NCBI GenBank assembly: GCA_024642505.1
Contig: JAHEAZ010000156.1
Location: forward strand, 1-64,000
Reading direction: 5' to 3'
Length of the DNA stretch: 64,000 nucleotides
Source: Gammaproteobacteria bacterium
GTDB lineage: Bacteria > Pseudomonadota > Gammaproteobacteria > Steroidobacterales > Steroidobacteraceae
Shown piece after piece: positions 57,169-64,000 of the stretch. How positions within the stretch are numbered: position 1 is the first letter of the stretch; every line of letters starts with the position of its first letter. Below the pieces are notes generated by a model that ran no database searches, was not told the origin of the DNA, and saw nothing but the letters and a program-made list of their open reading frames with translations. The translations under genes and the position numbers were made by a program.

Positions 57169-57657
57169 ATGGCAAGTCCGACTCTGGGTAACCACTCGGT
57201 CGCCGGCACGCAGGCATCGCGTGGCCAGGCAGTCCGCGACCTCATTGCGATCACGTACCTGGTAACCGGCCTGGCGCTGCTGCCGATGGTCATCGGTGAA
57301 GCGCTGGTGGGCACGGGCTCGGTCGCCTCCATTTACGACAGTGGGCTACCTGGCTGGGTAGTCAGGCTGATCTCCGGCTACGAGATCATGGTCCTGCTCT
57401 GCGGCGGGATTGCTCTGTTCATAGGGTGGATCCCGGCGCTGTTCGTCTGTGCCCTGTTCTGGCGTCACTGGCGCATGGTCCTGCCTGCCGGTCTTTTGAT
57501 TGCCGCCGCGGCGAGCACGATGCTCGATGGGGATGCGCGAACGTCCGCGTTGGCGGCTTTGGCGGCGATGTACACGGCGGCTGCCTCGTTGATCGGGCTG
57601 GAATGGCTCGTTCGTCGAATTCTGGAAAAGCGACGGACGCCATGGCAAGAGGCATGA
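57169..57657 (+). CDS. Small inner-membrane protein of unknown function
   Basis: A 162-residue protein from ATG 57169 with AAGGGGGGAT upstream; the track start is 63 bases earlier. Four or so hydrophobic helices (LIAITYLVTGLALLPMVIGEAL; GYEIMVLLCGGIALFIGWIPALFVCAL; MVLPAGLLIAAAAS; LAALAAMYTAAASLIGL) and a basic tail. No family recognised. One of very few plus-strand genes in this right-hand part. Confidence 0.6.
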   Translation: MASPTLGNHSVAGTQASRGQAVRDLIAITYLVTGLALLPMVIGEALVGTGSVASIYDSGLPGWVVRLISGYEIMVLLCGGIALFIGWIPALFVCALFWRHWRMVLPAGLLIAAAASTMLDGDARTSALAALAAMYTAAASLIGLEWLVRRILEKRRTPWQEA

Positions 57658-57764
57658 CGATTAAGAAGGCGATGGCCCGGCTAAGCTTCATTTGGCTTGG
57701 CGCGGCGGCCGGCATCGCGGCCACGGCCCCTGGCACCGTCCGATGGATGCACCAAGAACCTTGA
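57654..57764 (+). CDS. Short hydrophobic peptide ORF
   Basis: A 36-codon frame starting at an ATG that overlaps the upstream gene stop (ATGA). It reads MTIKKAMARLSFIWLGAAAGIAATA and ends RWMHQEP, a one-helix protein. It may be a real small membrane protein or the stub of a gene cut by the IS30 copy whose tail begins 37 bases later. Confidence 0.3.
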   Translation: MTIKKAMARLSFIWLGAAAGIAATAPGTVRWMHQEP

Positions 57765-57801
57765 TCCAAGAGGGCATGGGCTGAGGGGTACCCAGGCAAA
57801 G

Positions 57802-57963
57802 GGTCTGTTGCGCCCGTACTTCCCCAAGGGGATGGACCTGTCGGATATTAGTCAGAGCAAGCTTAATGCCATCGCTCGTCGACTGAACGAACGCCCACGG
57901 CAGACCCTCGGCATCGAGACACCGGCAGAACGTTTTGGCCAATGTGTTGCCTTGACCAGTTGA
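57802..57963 (+). mobile_element. IS30-family transposase C-terminal remnant
   Basis: From about codon 36 of the track frame, GLLRPYFPKGMDLSDISQSKLNAIARRLNERPR and TLGIETPAERF match the end of IS30-type transposases, including the last part of the catalytic domain. The rest of the transposase, several hundred codons, is missing and no intact terminal repeat was seen. The fragment is in good frame to its stop, so the loss may be fairly old but not ancient. Confidence 0.85.
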
Positions 57964-57990
57964 ATCGGCAGCCAGAAGCGGACATTCCCT
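57964..57990. repeat. Dispersed repeat copy 3
   Basis: ATCGGCAGCCAGAAGCGGACATTCCC, directly after the IS30 remnant. It shares the GCCAGAAGCGGAC core with copies at 58885 and 60258. Confidence 0.45.
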
Positions 57991-58021
57991 GTAAAGAGAA
58001 ACCCCGGCGCGAGACCGGGGT
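57991..58021 (-). terminator. Intrinsic terminator of the 58102 gene
   Basis: On the minus strand ACCCCGG-TCTCGCG-CCGGGGT is followed by TTCTCTTTAC, a 7-bp stem and T-rich tail, 80 bases after the gene's stop codon. Confidence 0.6.
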
Positions 58022-58101
58022 CCTCTCGATCAATCTGCGCACCGCTCGGGCCGGTCCTTGACTAGCTGGCCCAATGCACGCGCAGCCTTGTACTCACCTA
58101 G

Positions 58102-58683
58102 CTACTTCGGATCAAGAATACGGCCTTCAATAGTGCCGAAGTACCCAATCGGGATGGCAAAGGGAGTCCAGATCTGATCAACAGCCATCAGCTTCATGCC
58201 GTCGACATCTCCTCCGTACCCCTTGCCGATGACATTGAGCGCGGCGGTCCAATAGCCCTCCTCGGCGATCCGCAATCCCTGGTAGGTTCCTTCCCAAGCA
58301 CCACCCGCGTCGAGTTCGGTCCTGAATGTGCCCCAGACCGGGCCGGCGAAGCGTGCATCCAGGTTTCCGTTCAGTTCGACCGTCATCCAACCGGCCATGG
58401 CGGGATCGGCTGACTCAAGCCGACTGACCAGGACAGTGCCTCGAAGGTGTGTGCGGCTGCCAACCGGGCAGGGCTGCATCGGATCCCCGGTCGGCTCGTA
58501 GCCGGGACACCTGACCGTTGGCGTAGAGATGAAGCCGCCGACGACGTCGCCTGTCAGGTAACCAAGGGCATCAAAAGTTTCGCTCGCCGCAATTTCAAAC
58601 TTGTCGGCGGCAAAACCTGTAGGTGCAATCAGCGCGCCTGTGCAAAGAAACACAGATAGGCAAGATGTGAGTCCTTTCCTCAT
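58102..58683 (-). CDS. Exported protein of unknown function
   Basis: A 193-residue protein from ATG 58683 with a perfect AGGAGG upstream; the track start 41 codons earlier was dropped. Signal peptide MRKGLTSCLSVFLCTGALIAPTGFA. The mature part is beta-rich with one CPGYEPTGDPMQPCP cysteine pair, WMTVELNGNLDARFAGPVWGTF and EGTYQGLRI, suggesting a beta-barrel or lipocalin-like secreted domain. No family recognised. Confidence 0.65.
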   Translation of the reverse strand: MRKGLTSCLSVFLCTGALIAPTGFAADKFEIAASETFDALGYLTGDVVGGFISTPTVRCPGYEPTGDPMQPCPVGSRTHLRGTVLVSRLESADPAMAGWMTVELNGNLDARFAGPVWGTFRTELDAGGAWEGTYQGLRIAEEGYWTAALNVIGKGYGGDVDGMKLMAVDQIWTPFAIPIGYFGTIEGRILDPK

Positions 58684-59167
58684 GAGCTCCTCCTGGCTGC
58701 AAAGTCGAACTAGGCCCGAGCTGATGGCGAGACCCTTCGTCGCATGGCTCGCGGAGGATCTGCGACACCCTGCTAAGACTTTCCCCTCGCCATGTTTGTA
58801 ACGCATCTCGCGCCACTTCGAATCAGGCGATACCGAGTAGGACCCTTGCCTTGCGCGACAGGCGCCGTCGCTGGATGTCGCTCAAGGGTCGTTACCGGCC
58901 AAGAGCGGACGTTTCCCAACGTTGGCACTCGGCTTGAGCGACTGGTCAGGCCTCATTGCCCATCCTGTTTGCAGAGAAAGTTGACTTCAGAGGTCTCGAG
59001 GGACTCAATAGTCTTCGGTGAGGCACCCGCCAGTCCGCGTCCGACGCCAGGCAGCGACTTGTACCTGCGCTTGGTGGTGACGACCGAAGCGGCAGCAAAG
59101 GGAGAAAGCGATCAGGCGTCAGGTTCAGCAGGATGGTAGGTGCGGACTTGATTTGTCTCGAGTCCGT
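58684..59167. other. Gap without recognisable gene
   Basis: About 480 bases. It holds a dispersed-repeat copy (58885) and otherwise nothing recognisable; the 115-codon plus frame at 58792 has no ribosome site or family features and runs through the repeat. Confidence 0.4.
58885..58917. repeat. Dispersed repeat copy 4
   Basis: GGGTCGTTACCGGCCAAGAGCGGACGTTTCC. It matches copy 5b at 60258 over most of its length (GGTC..TACCGGCCA.A..GCGGAC...TCC). Confidence 0.55.
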
Positions 59168-60109
59168 CTAGAACTGCGCCATACACAAATTTGACCAAGG
59201 CGTTCCTGGAGAGGGCGCCGTATATCCTGTCTTGCGCTCGTATAAATCGACCATATCATGGTTGCTATATGAGCGCATCAAGCTAAGCCCTTGCTGATTC
59301 AGCCACGCCCCCACGTGGTCCACTCCCTCCCGAAAGCCAAAAGACATGACTTCACCGAATGCGTCAAAGCGCCTTTTTGTACTCGCAAAGCCATAGTCGT
59401 CCGGTCTTGCATATGCTTCTAGCAGTATGAAGTCGAAGAATAGCTGCGAGCCGCTTGCGGAGAAATCACGCATCGTTCTCATGGTGGTCTCGATCGCCTG
59501 TTCGGAAAGATAGTGGATTACTCCGGACCAAATCCAGATGGTCGGGCGCAAGCAGTCAAAGCCCGCGTCTCGAAGTGCGGTGCTCAATTCATCCTCGCCG
59601 AATGAGCAGGGCACATAGACGATATGATCGTCGTCTAGTTCGGCATTTTTCTGAACGATCTGCCGGACGATGCGGCGCTTTTCGTCCTGCATTGCCGGTA
59701 AATCGACTTCGAAGAACTTGCCGGGATTCAGATCGGATGCGCGGCGTTCCGCGCCTATACGCAAGCCACTTGTATCTAAGCCGGCACCGAGAATGACTGC
59801 CTGAGTCTGGGGATTGCCAGTTAGGGCGTCTCGGATCATGTCATCGGCTACGGCTTGCCGGGCAAACAGGAAAACATCCGCACCCGGAGATGTTCGCGCG
59901 ATCAGGTCACGGACTAACCGGTATGCCCCCCATCCCAGCAGCGCAACTCCTAGACGTGCGCGATACGAGGCAGAACCGTTTCTAACCACGTCTGATGCTA
60001 GATAATCGAAAGAGCGAAGTCCCGTAGTCGTAAACACCACCGCCCGCATGGCAGCGCAGTCGTACGCGGTCCGGGACGCTCTGTGATGCGCTGCTAGTGT
60101 TGAACTCAA
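59168..60109 (-). CDS. Class I SAM-dependent methyltransferase (LCMT/PPM-like)
   Basis: A 313-residue protein. The SAM-binding region is AVILGAGLDTSGLR, preceded by FLFARQAVADDMIRDAL and followed by FFEVDLPAMQDEKRR and FDFILLEAY. This is the family related to leucine carboxyl methyltransferases (many copies in mycobacteria) with roles in small-molecule or polyketide methylation. The start is a TTG at 60109 (GAGAG upstream); an ATG twenty codons later is possible. The target is unknown. Confidence 0.82.
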   Translation of the reverse strand: MSSTLAAHHRASRTAYDCAAMRAVVFTTTGLRSFDYLASDVVRNGSASYRARLGVALLGWGAYRLVRDLIARTSPGADVFLFARQAVADDMIRDALTGNPQTQAVILGAGLDTSGLRIGAERRASDLNPGKFFEVDLPAMQDEKRRIVRQIVQKNAELDDDHIVYVPCSFGEDELSTALRDAGFDCLRPTIWIWSGVIHYLSEQAIETTMRTMRDFSASGSQLFFDFILLEAYARPDDYGFASTKRRFDAFGEVMSFGFREGVDHVGAWLNQQGLSLMRSYSNHDMVDLYERKTGYTAPSPGTPWSNLCMAQF

Positions 60110-60207
60110 GATGTCGCTCTCATCCCCACCTAACTACTACTTGGCTGTACTGAATGCAAAAAGAATTGTCAAGCAAACGGGCCCGCCTACCTGCGAGATA
60201 GCAGCTT

Positions 60208-60290
60208 GGGGTCGGTAGCTGCCTTTCCGGGGCAAGTCAGGCGGTTGGAGGAGGTTCAGGTCTGCTACCGGCCAGAGGCGGACACATCCA
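60208..60290. repeat. Dispersed repeat copies 5a and 5b
   Basis: 5a: GGGTCGGTAGCTGCCTTTCC then GGGGCAAGTCAG; 5b: GGTCTGCTACCGGCCAGAGGCGGAC. 5a shares GGGCAAGTCAG with copy 6 at 61221, 5b matches copy 4. The rest of the gap 60110-60417 holds no gene. Confidence 0.55.
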
Positions 60291-60417
60291 TACCATGGCC
60301 TCGAGCAATGATTCCGCTCGACGTTCTCCAACAGCCGATGGCGTCTCCATCGAGCTATGGGCGAGAGTGAGCGAACGACTTACCAACGCTTGGCGTCGCG
60401 TCTGCCGTGTGTTTTTT

Positions 60418-60942
60418 CTACCGTATCAGGGCGTCGAGCTGCGTAACGTCGAGGCCTGCGTTGCGATAGTGGCTGCGAAATATCTCAAGAATAGAGAATC
60501 CATCTTCATAGGCGCCAAATTTGCCACCGACGGGATTGTCGAGATAGATCAGCCCACCTTCGACCATGAACAGGATGACAGCCGGCTCGGGCGAATCGTC
60601 TGTAACGACTAATGTATGGGCCTCTCCGGCAGGCTCGTAGATGAACGTGCCGGGCTTGGCGATCCAGTCGTGTTCAAGGTAACGCCAGTGGCCTTGGAGC
60701 GTGTAGCCGCGCACTGTACCGACATGATAGTGAACGCCAAGTTGTGCACCGGGCAATCCCTTCAGCAGAACGCTGAATCCCCCTGCCGTCACGTTGATAC
60801 AACACGGCTGAAGCCAGACTCCGTCCGCATACGGCACCCACAACCGCTCGTCGTCTAGATCAGTATTGGCTATGAAATGACCGCGACTGCGAGAACCTGG
60901 CTCAAGACCATCATTAACGCTGCTAAAGGCTTGAATTGGCAT
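60418..60942 (-). CDS. Cupin domain protein, possible dioxygenase
   Basis: A 174-residue protein. The metal-binding cupin motif is GVHYHVGTVRGYTLQG followed by IYEPAGEAHTLVV, with the second-motif histidine. The overall form (VWLQPCCINVTAGGFSVLLKGLPGAQLG) resembles 2,4'-dihydroxyacetophenone dioxygenase and ChrR-like cupins. Start ATG 60942 was chosen for its GGAGGGGGGACA ribosome site; the track frame begins 29 codons earlier in SDR debris. Substrate unknown. Confidence 0.78.
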   Translation of the reverse strand: MPIQAFSSVNDGLEPGSRSRGHFIANTDLDDERLWVPYADGVWLQPCCINVTAGGFSVLLKGLPGAQLGVHYHVGTVRGYTLQGHWRYLEHDWIAKPGTFIYEPAGEAHTLVVTDDSPEPAVILFMVEGGLIYLDNPVGGKFGAYEDGFSILEIFRSHYRNAGLDVTQLDALIR

Positions 60943-61001
60943 TGTCCCCCCTCCTCTGAAGCCATCGTAACCGTAGTCCCAGACGAACTGAATTACAAAC
61001 G

Positions 61002-61100
61002 CTACGTGTGGCTGGATGCAGCTGTACATCGGGCGACCGCCCGCCCGATCCCGCTGCTCGCGCCCATCACCAGCGCGACCCGCCCTTTCATGTCAGACAT
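61002..61100 (-). pseudogene. N-terminal stump of a short-chain dehydrogenase
   Basis: Starting at an ATG with an excellent ribosome site (GAGGAGGGGGAAG), MSDMKGRVALVMGASSGIG-RAVA is the classical SDR NAD(P) motif. After about 22 residues the frame turns to unrelated RCTAASSHT and stops. The rest of the gene is missing. It now sits 59 bases before the cupin start and could act as a short leader ORF. Confidence 0.7.
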
Positions 61101-61658
61101 CTTCCCCCTCCTCATCTGCAACGATGACCCGCCGCAATCATAGTCAAATCGCAGCGGGCGTGGTGGCTTGTCCGGGGACGCGGGCCATTCCTGATGAGGA
61201 GTTAGAAGGGATGCATACTTTGGGTAGATAACTGCGGTTCCAGGGCAAGTCAGCCCCGTCCAACCGCTCGCACAATTGTTTATTGTCTGGCGCGGCCCTG
61301 TGCCGGGGTTTCTGTTTGCGGCGCTGGGTGGCTTTGCCGAGAGACATTCGGTGAAGCGTTGTGCCATGCAACTCTGTCAGAGCTTGCGGTCACGTGCGGC
61401 GACTCAGCACATTCGTTCGTGCCTCGATCCGGCCTGGGCATCATGACAGTTGGCACGTTAATGGTTGCAATTGGCAACTTTCACGCGAGATTAGAAACGG
61501 GCCTCAAGAAATAGAAGGAGCCGGTGATGAGATCCGCGATCCTGGCTATACGCCTCTTGGGGTCTTCCAGGACATCGAAGTCACCGCGATTCTGCGCCGC
61601 CAAGGCGATGACGACGATCAGACCGCTGCTGCCGGCGGTCGTCAGGCAGGGCGATCAC
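61101..61658. other. Gap without recognisable gene
   Basis: About 560 bases including dispersed repeat copy 6. Plus-strand frames at 61361 and 61524 lack ribosome sites and family features. Confidence 0.4.
61221..61253. repeat. Dispersed repeat copy 6
   Basis: GGGTAGATAACTGCGGTTCC then AGGGCAAGTCAG; near match to copy 5a at 60208 and to copy 2b at 56898. Confidence 0.55.
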
Positions 61659-62456
61659 TCAATTCACTGTTCCTCGAACCGCCCATGCACGAGCAGTCAA
61701 AGTGATTGCTCCGTCGGGTTCTCTCGGTAGAGCCTGTTTGAGTTTTTGCGCCAGCACTGTGCAGCGACCGGCGTCAAGCGACGCAACGTACGAAGGGGCC
61801 GGACCTGTACCTCCGAGTAGCGGTCGCCAATAGTCATCGAAGCTGGCGAACTTCGTTGGGATCTCGATTGGTTCGCAGCACACGTCGCCCAGACCGACCG
61901 CACGGAACAAGTCTGCGAGTGCCTCGGGGCGGCACAGCGGGAAACGCCCGCCTTCATCAAGCTTTCGGGCCGTCGAATCCAGGGCCGCGGCCGCATCCCA
62001 GAAGTAGCGCAGGAACTCCATCCTGCCACCGTAATCCCACACACACGCTGAAACAGTACCCTGGGCAATGGTGAGAGACCGCATCTCATGGACCGCAGCC
62101 TCGGAGTCGGGGATGAAATTCAGTGCGAGTAGCGAGGCAACGCTGCCGTAGCCCTCTTCCCGGACAGGAAGGCGACCGGACCCGGCCACCACAAAAGATG
62201 CCCGTACGTCTTGGGAATGCTTGCGCGCGTACTCGATCAAGGGTTCGGCAGGATCGCACCCCAGAACCGAAGCTGGAGCAGCGTGGCGGCAGATTTCGTT
62301 CGTAAGAGAGCCCGTGCCGCATCCGACATCCAGCCAGTGAACGCCGCCGGGAATACGCAGCCACGACACGAACTGAGGCGCAAGCTGTCGGCTCCAACGG
62401 CCCATGAAGTCTTCGTAGATTGCCCCGGCCGCCCATCTGTCTCGAATTTCGGACAT
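61659..62456 (-). CDS. Class I SAM-dependent methyltransferase (UbiE-like)
   Basis: A 265-residue methyltransferase. Motif I is WLDVGCGTGSLTNEI; the acidic motif II is VLGCDPAEPLIEYAR; FDDYWRPLLGG near the C-terminus is typical of a small-molecule methyltransferase group. Start ATG 62456 follows GAGGAGGCGG. The substrate is unknown. It stands near another methyltransferase and the cupin gene but without tight spacing, so a pathway link is only a guess. Confidence 0.82.
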   Translation of the reverse strand: MSEIRDRWAAGAIYEDFMGRWSRQLAPQFVSWLRIPGGVHWLDVGCGTGSLTNEICRHAAPASVLGCDPAEPLIEYARKHSQDVRASFVVAGSGRLPVREEGYGSVASLLALNFIPDSEAAVHEMRSLTIAQGTVSACVWDYGGRMEFLRYFWDAAAALDSTARKLDEGGRFPLCRPEALADLFRAVGLGDVCCEPIEIPTKFASFDDYWRPLLGGTGPAPSYVASLDAGRCTVLAQKLKQALPREPDGAITLTARAWAVRGTVN

Positions 62457-62618
62457 GCTCGCCGCCTCCTCAAGCCACCTGACTACGCATTGAATGAACT
62501 GACTGCGAAGAACACATCACGCCTTCTTGTCCGTTTGGCGGCACGCTGGCGGCGCAGAGAGACCGCCTGAAACAGGTCAATTGCGCCGCCGCAGCAGTCT
62601 GCAGGAGAAATCTTCAGA

Positions 62619-63005
62619 TCAAAGTGCAATCTCCTGGTACAGGCTGTCCGAAACGATTTTGCGCATGCCTGAGAGGCCGCCAAGCCACTTGCCGACCGCT
62701 TCATTGGACAGCAGGCGAGTCCAGGCGCCGCCAAACGCAGCGAGGTCTCCGGGGTACTCCACCGCGACTACGATTCTTCCCGTATTGTCGCCAGCAAAGG
62801 TTGCCTGCCAGGCCCGCAGCTTGAACTTGGGATCGACCTGCGTGATCAGCGCCCTGCCCTTCTTGAGTTCGGCTGCGTAGGCGGCGGCATCCGAGGTCTC
62901 GATCGCAACGACTCGTAAAATTGTTCCCTCCGCCGCTAGCGCCGGCGCAGATGGAACGAAGGACGCTGTCACGAGCAACAGTGCGGCCAGGATCAGGTTT
63001 TTCAT
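62619..63005 (-). CDS. Exported small protein, possibly dimeric alpha-beta barrel
   Basis: A 128-residue protein with a signal peptide (MKNLILAALLLVTASFVPSAPALA) and GAGGGGAAA as ribosome site. The mature part (VVAIETSDAAAYAAELKKGRALI, GRIVVAVEYPGDLAAFGGAWTRLLS) has the alternating pattern of the dimeric alpha-beta barrel proteins (NIPSNAP or antibiotic-biosynthesis-monooxygenase type). Function unknown; such periplasmic forms are known but undefined. Confidence 0.65.
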   Translation of the reverse strand: MKNLILAALLLVTASFVPSAPALAAEGTILRVVAIETSDAAAYAAELKKGRALITQVDPKFKLRAWQATFAGDNTGRIVVAVEYPGDLAAFGGAWTRLLSNEAVGKWLGGLSGMRKIVSDSLYQEIAL

Positions 63006-63463
63006 TGGTTTCCCCTCTGGTAATCAGCCGCCGTTTTCGGGCGGCACGGACGGCTCTTGCCGAGCCTTTCTTGTGAAGCGCCTCGCATATTCGCGCACTT
63101 GGGTTCCCCCGGGCAACCGGCGCGGCTGAGTTGCGTTGCCAAACAAGGATTACGGCCATTCATGGGACCTAGGTAGGGGGCTGGGCGGCTACCAGGTCGG
63201 AGGTTGCTCGCCGGCTGGTGACAGCCGTTAGTTGTTGAACGAAACCGCGGCAGTTTAGCCGCCGGCTGACGCAGCGGCCAAACTACGCACCGTGACCGCG
63301 CAGGATGGTCGACCGTCGATATGCAGCGATTGGATCTATCCCCGGACTGCGGTAAGCATTGCCTGGTAAAAAACCATCTGCCACCGAGTGTCTCGTTCTT
63401 GCTTGCCTTTCTACGACGATGTGCAGGGACGCAGCGCAGATTCAGGCCCTGTGCCGCGGCGTG
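63006..63463. other. Gap without recognisable gene
   Basis: About 460 bases between the exported protein and the partial membrane-protein gene; no gene, tRNA or clear terminator seen. Confidence 0.4.
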
Positions 63464-64000
63464 TCAGGCAACTGAATCGACAGCTGTATTGTCGCCACGA
63501 CGGCGCAGGCGAGGCGCCAGAATCAGAGCAGCGCCATACAGGGCCATGGCGACGAACAGAGTCGCGGCACGCGAATGCTTGAAGTCCTGCCCAAGCATCT
63601 TCAGGCCGATGACGACCAGCAACGGGTAGACCAGCCATCCCCACTCGCGGAACCGGGCACGGCGGCCGACCCATGCGCACAGGAACGTAGCCACGGAGAG
63701 CACCACCGTGCTGATCGTGGCGAGCAGACCTGTATCGACACTGCCGCCCGCCCGTACACCTGCAGCTGACGCGATATAGCCGATGACGTGGCCGCCGGCT
63801 GCCCCGAGGAACACAAGGATCACGACGCACCTGGCCCCGCTTGCGATGCTGTCGCGACCCCGCTCCGGTTGCGCTGCAGCGAGCCATGCCACGAGTCCGC
63901 TGGCGACCAGCACCGCATGCATGGCGGTATCCGGCTGGCCCCACGGGCCGAGTGCACCTGCCGCAAGGACCCGCATGCAGTAGACCAGCACTCCTGACGC
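63464..64000 (-). CDS. Multi-helix membrane protein (N-terminus beyond the window)
   Basis: The frame is open to the window edge, so the start is probably outside; the track start at 63991 is a GTG inside the frame. About 178 residues show four or more helices (MHAVLVASGLVAWLAAA; CVVILVFLGAAGGHVIGYIASAAG; LLATISTVVLSVATFLCAWVG; GWLVYPLLVVIGLKML; ATLFVAMALYGAALILAP) and end RRRGDNTAVDSVA. No family recognised. Confidence 0.6.
   Translation of the reverse strand, partial: ASGVLVYCMRVLAAGALGPWGQPDTAMHAVLVASGLVAWLAAAQPERGRDSIASGARCVVILVFLGAAGGHVIGYIASAAGVRAGGSVDTGLLATISTVVLSVATFLCAWVGRRARFREWGWLVYPLLVVIGLKMLGQDFKHSRAATLFVAMALYGAALILAPRLRRRGDNTAVDSVA

Noticed and set aside
58792-59139. 115-codon plus ORF
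   Set aside because: Contains a dispersed repeat, no ribosome site, no recognisable domain.
61361-61730. Two plus ORFs in the gap before the UbiE-like gene
   Set aside because: Weak start context and no family features; the second overlaps the 3' end of the methyltransferase.
1-64000. CRISPR arrays, prophage, integrase, toxin-antitoxin or defence islands
   Set aside because: Looked for regular repeats, Cas, phage structural and recombinase motifs in the translated frames; none seen.

Overview
The window is GC-rich chromosomal DNA from a bacterium, most likely a gammaproteobacterium. The gene content supports this: an nudJ-mnmA pair, a uvrC-pgsA pair followed by tRNA-Gly and tRNA-Cys, a complete System I cytochrome c maturation operon (ccmABCDEFGHI), AcnA, malate synthase A with isocitrate lyase, HrpA, RluE and a PhaD-type regulator. 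I cannot name the family with confidence; UrcA, DUF302 and PHA-related genes would fit a free-living aerobic heterotroph near the Chromatiales/Nevskiales/Xanthomonadales radiation.

Region 1-51 kb is dense core genome with short intergenic gaps. In order: the start of msrP (minus strand, cut by the window edge); an MgtC/DUF4010 membrane protein and an MFS transporter; a minus-strand block of HAD hydrolase, sirtuin, acnA, mnmA, nudJ, a two-gene acetyltransferase unit and purB; then a plus-strand run of fumC, nudL, mazG, a PepSY protein, an OmpR-type response regulator with its histidine kinase, and hrpA. Next come an NfeD-slipin pair, an exported metallo-beta-lactamase-fold enzyme, a translationally coupled lysine-catabolism pair, a class II DAHP synthase, rluE, the glyoxylate shunt (aceB, aceA), udgB, uvrC-pgsA, tRNA-Gly, tRNA-Cys, peptide deformylase, a small cytochrome c, tRNA-Leu and ccmA-I. 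A MaoC-like hydratase, a nucleotide-exchange-type transporter, an aldo/keto reductase, a phasin, phaD and mprF close this part.

Region 51-64 kb is different. Genes are spaced out, nearly all lie on the minus strand, and many encode exported or lipid-anchored proteins of unknown function, two SAM methyltransferases and a cupin. The gaps carry gene debris (a truncated channel-like gene, an SDR stump, an IS30 transposase tail, a possible transporter tail), GC hairpins and copies of a short dispersed repeat with cores like CCGGCCARARGCGGAC and GGTARMTGCGGTT. It looks like an accessory stretch in slow decay, not a recent island: no integrase, intact transposase, phage gene, CRISPR array or toxin-antitoxin pair was seen.

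Functionally the window describes aerobic respiration and carbon handling: c-type cytochrome assembly plus a small cytochrome c, TCA and glyoxylate enzymes, lysine oxidation, polyester-granule proteins, nucleotide-pool cleaning (NudJ, NudL, MazG), DNA repair (UvrC, UdgB) and envelope modification (MprF). I did not find a clear new multi-gene system. The most unusual items are the hairpin in front of phaD, the collapsed GMC oxidoreductase, the cytochrome c without an evident distal methionine, and the twin-hairpin and dispersed-repeat families at the right end.
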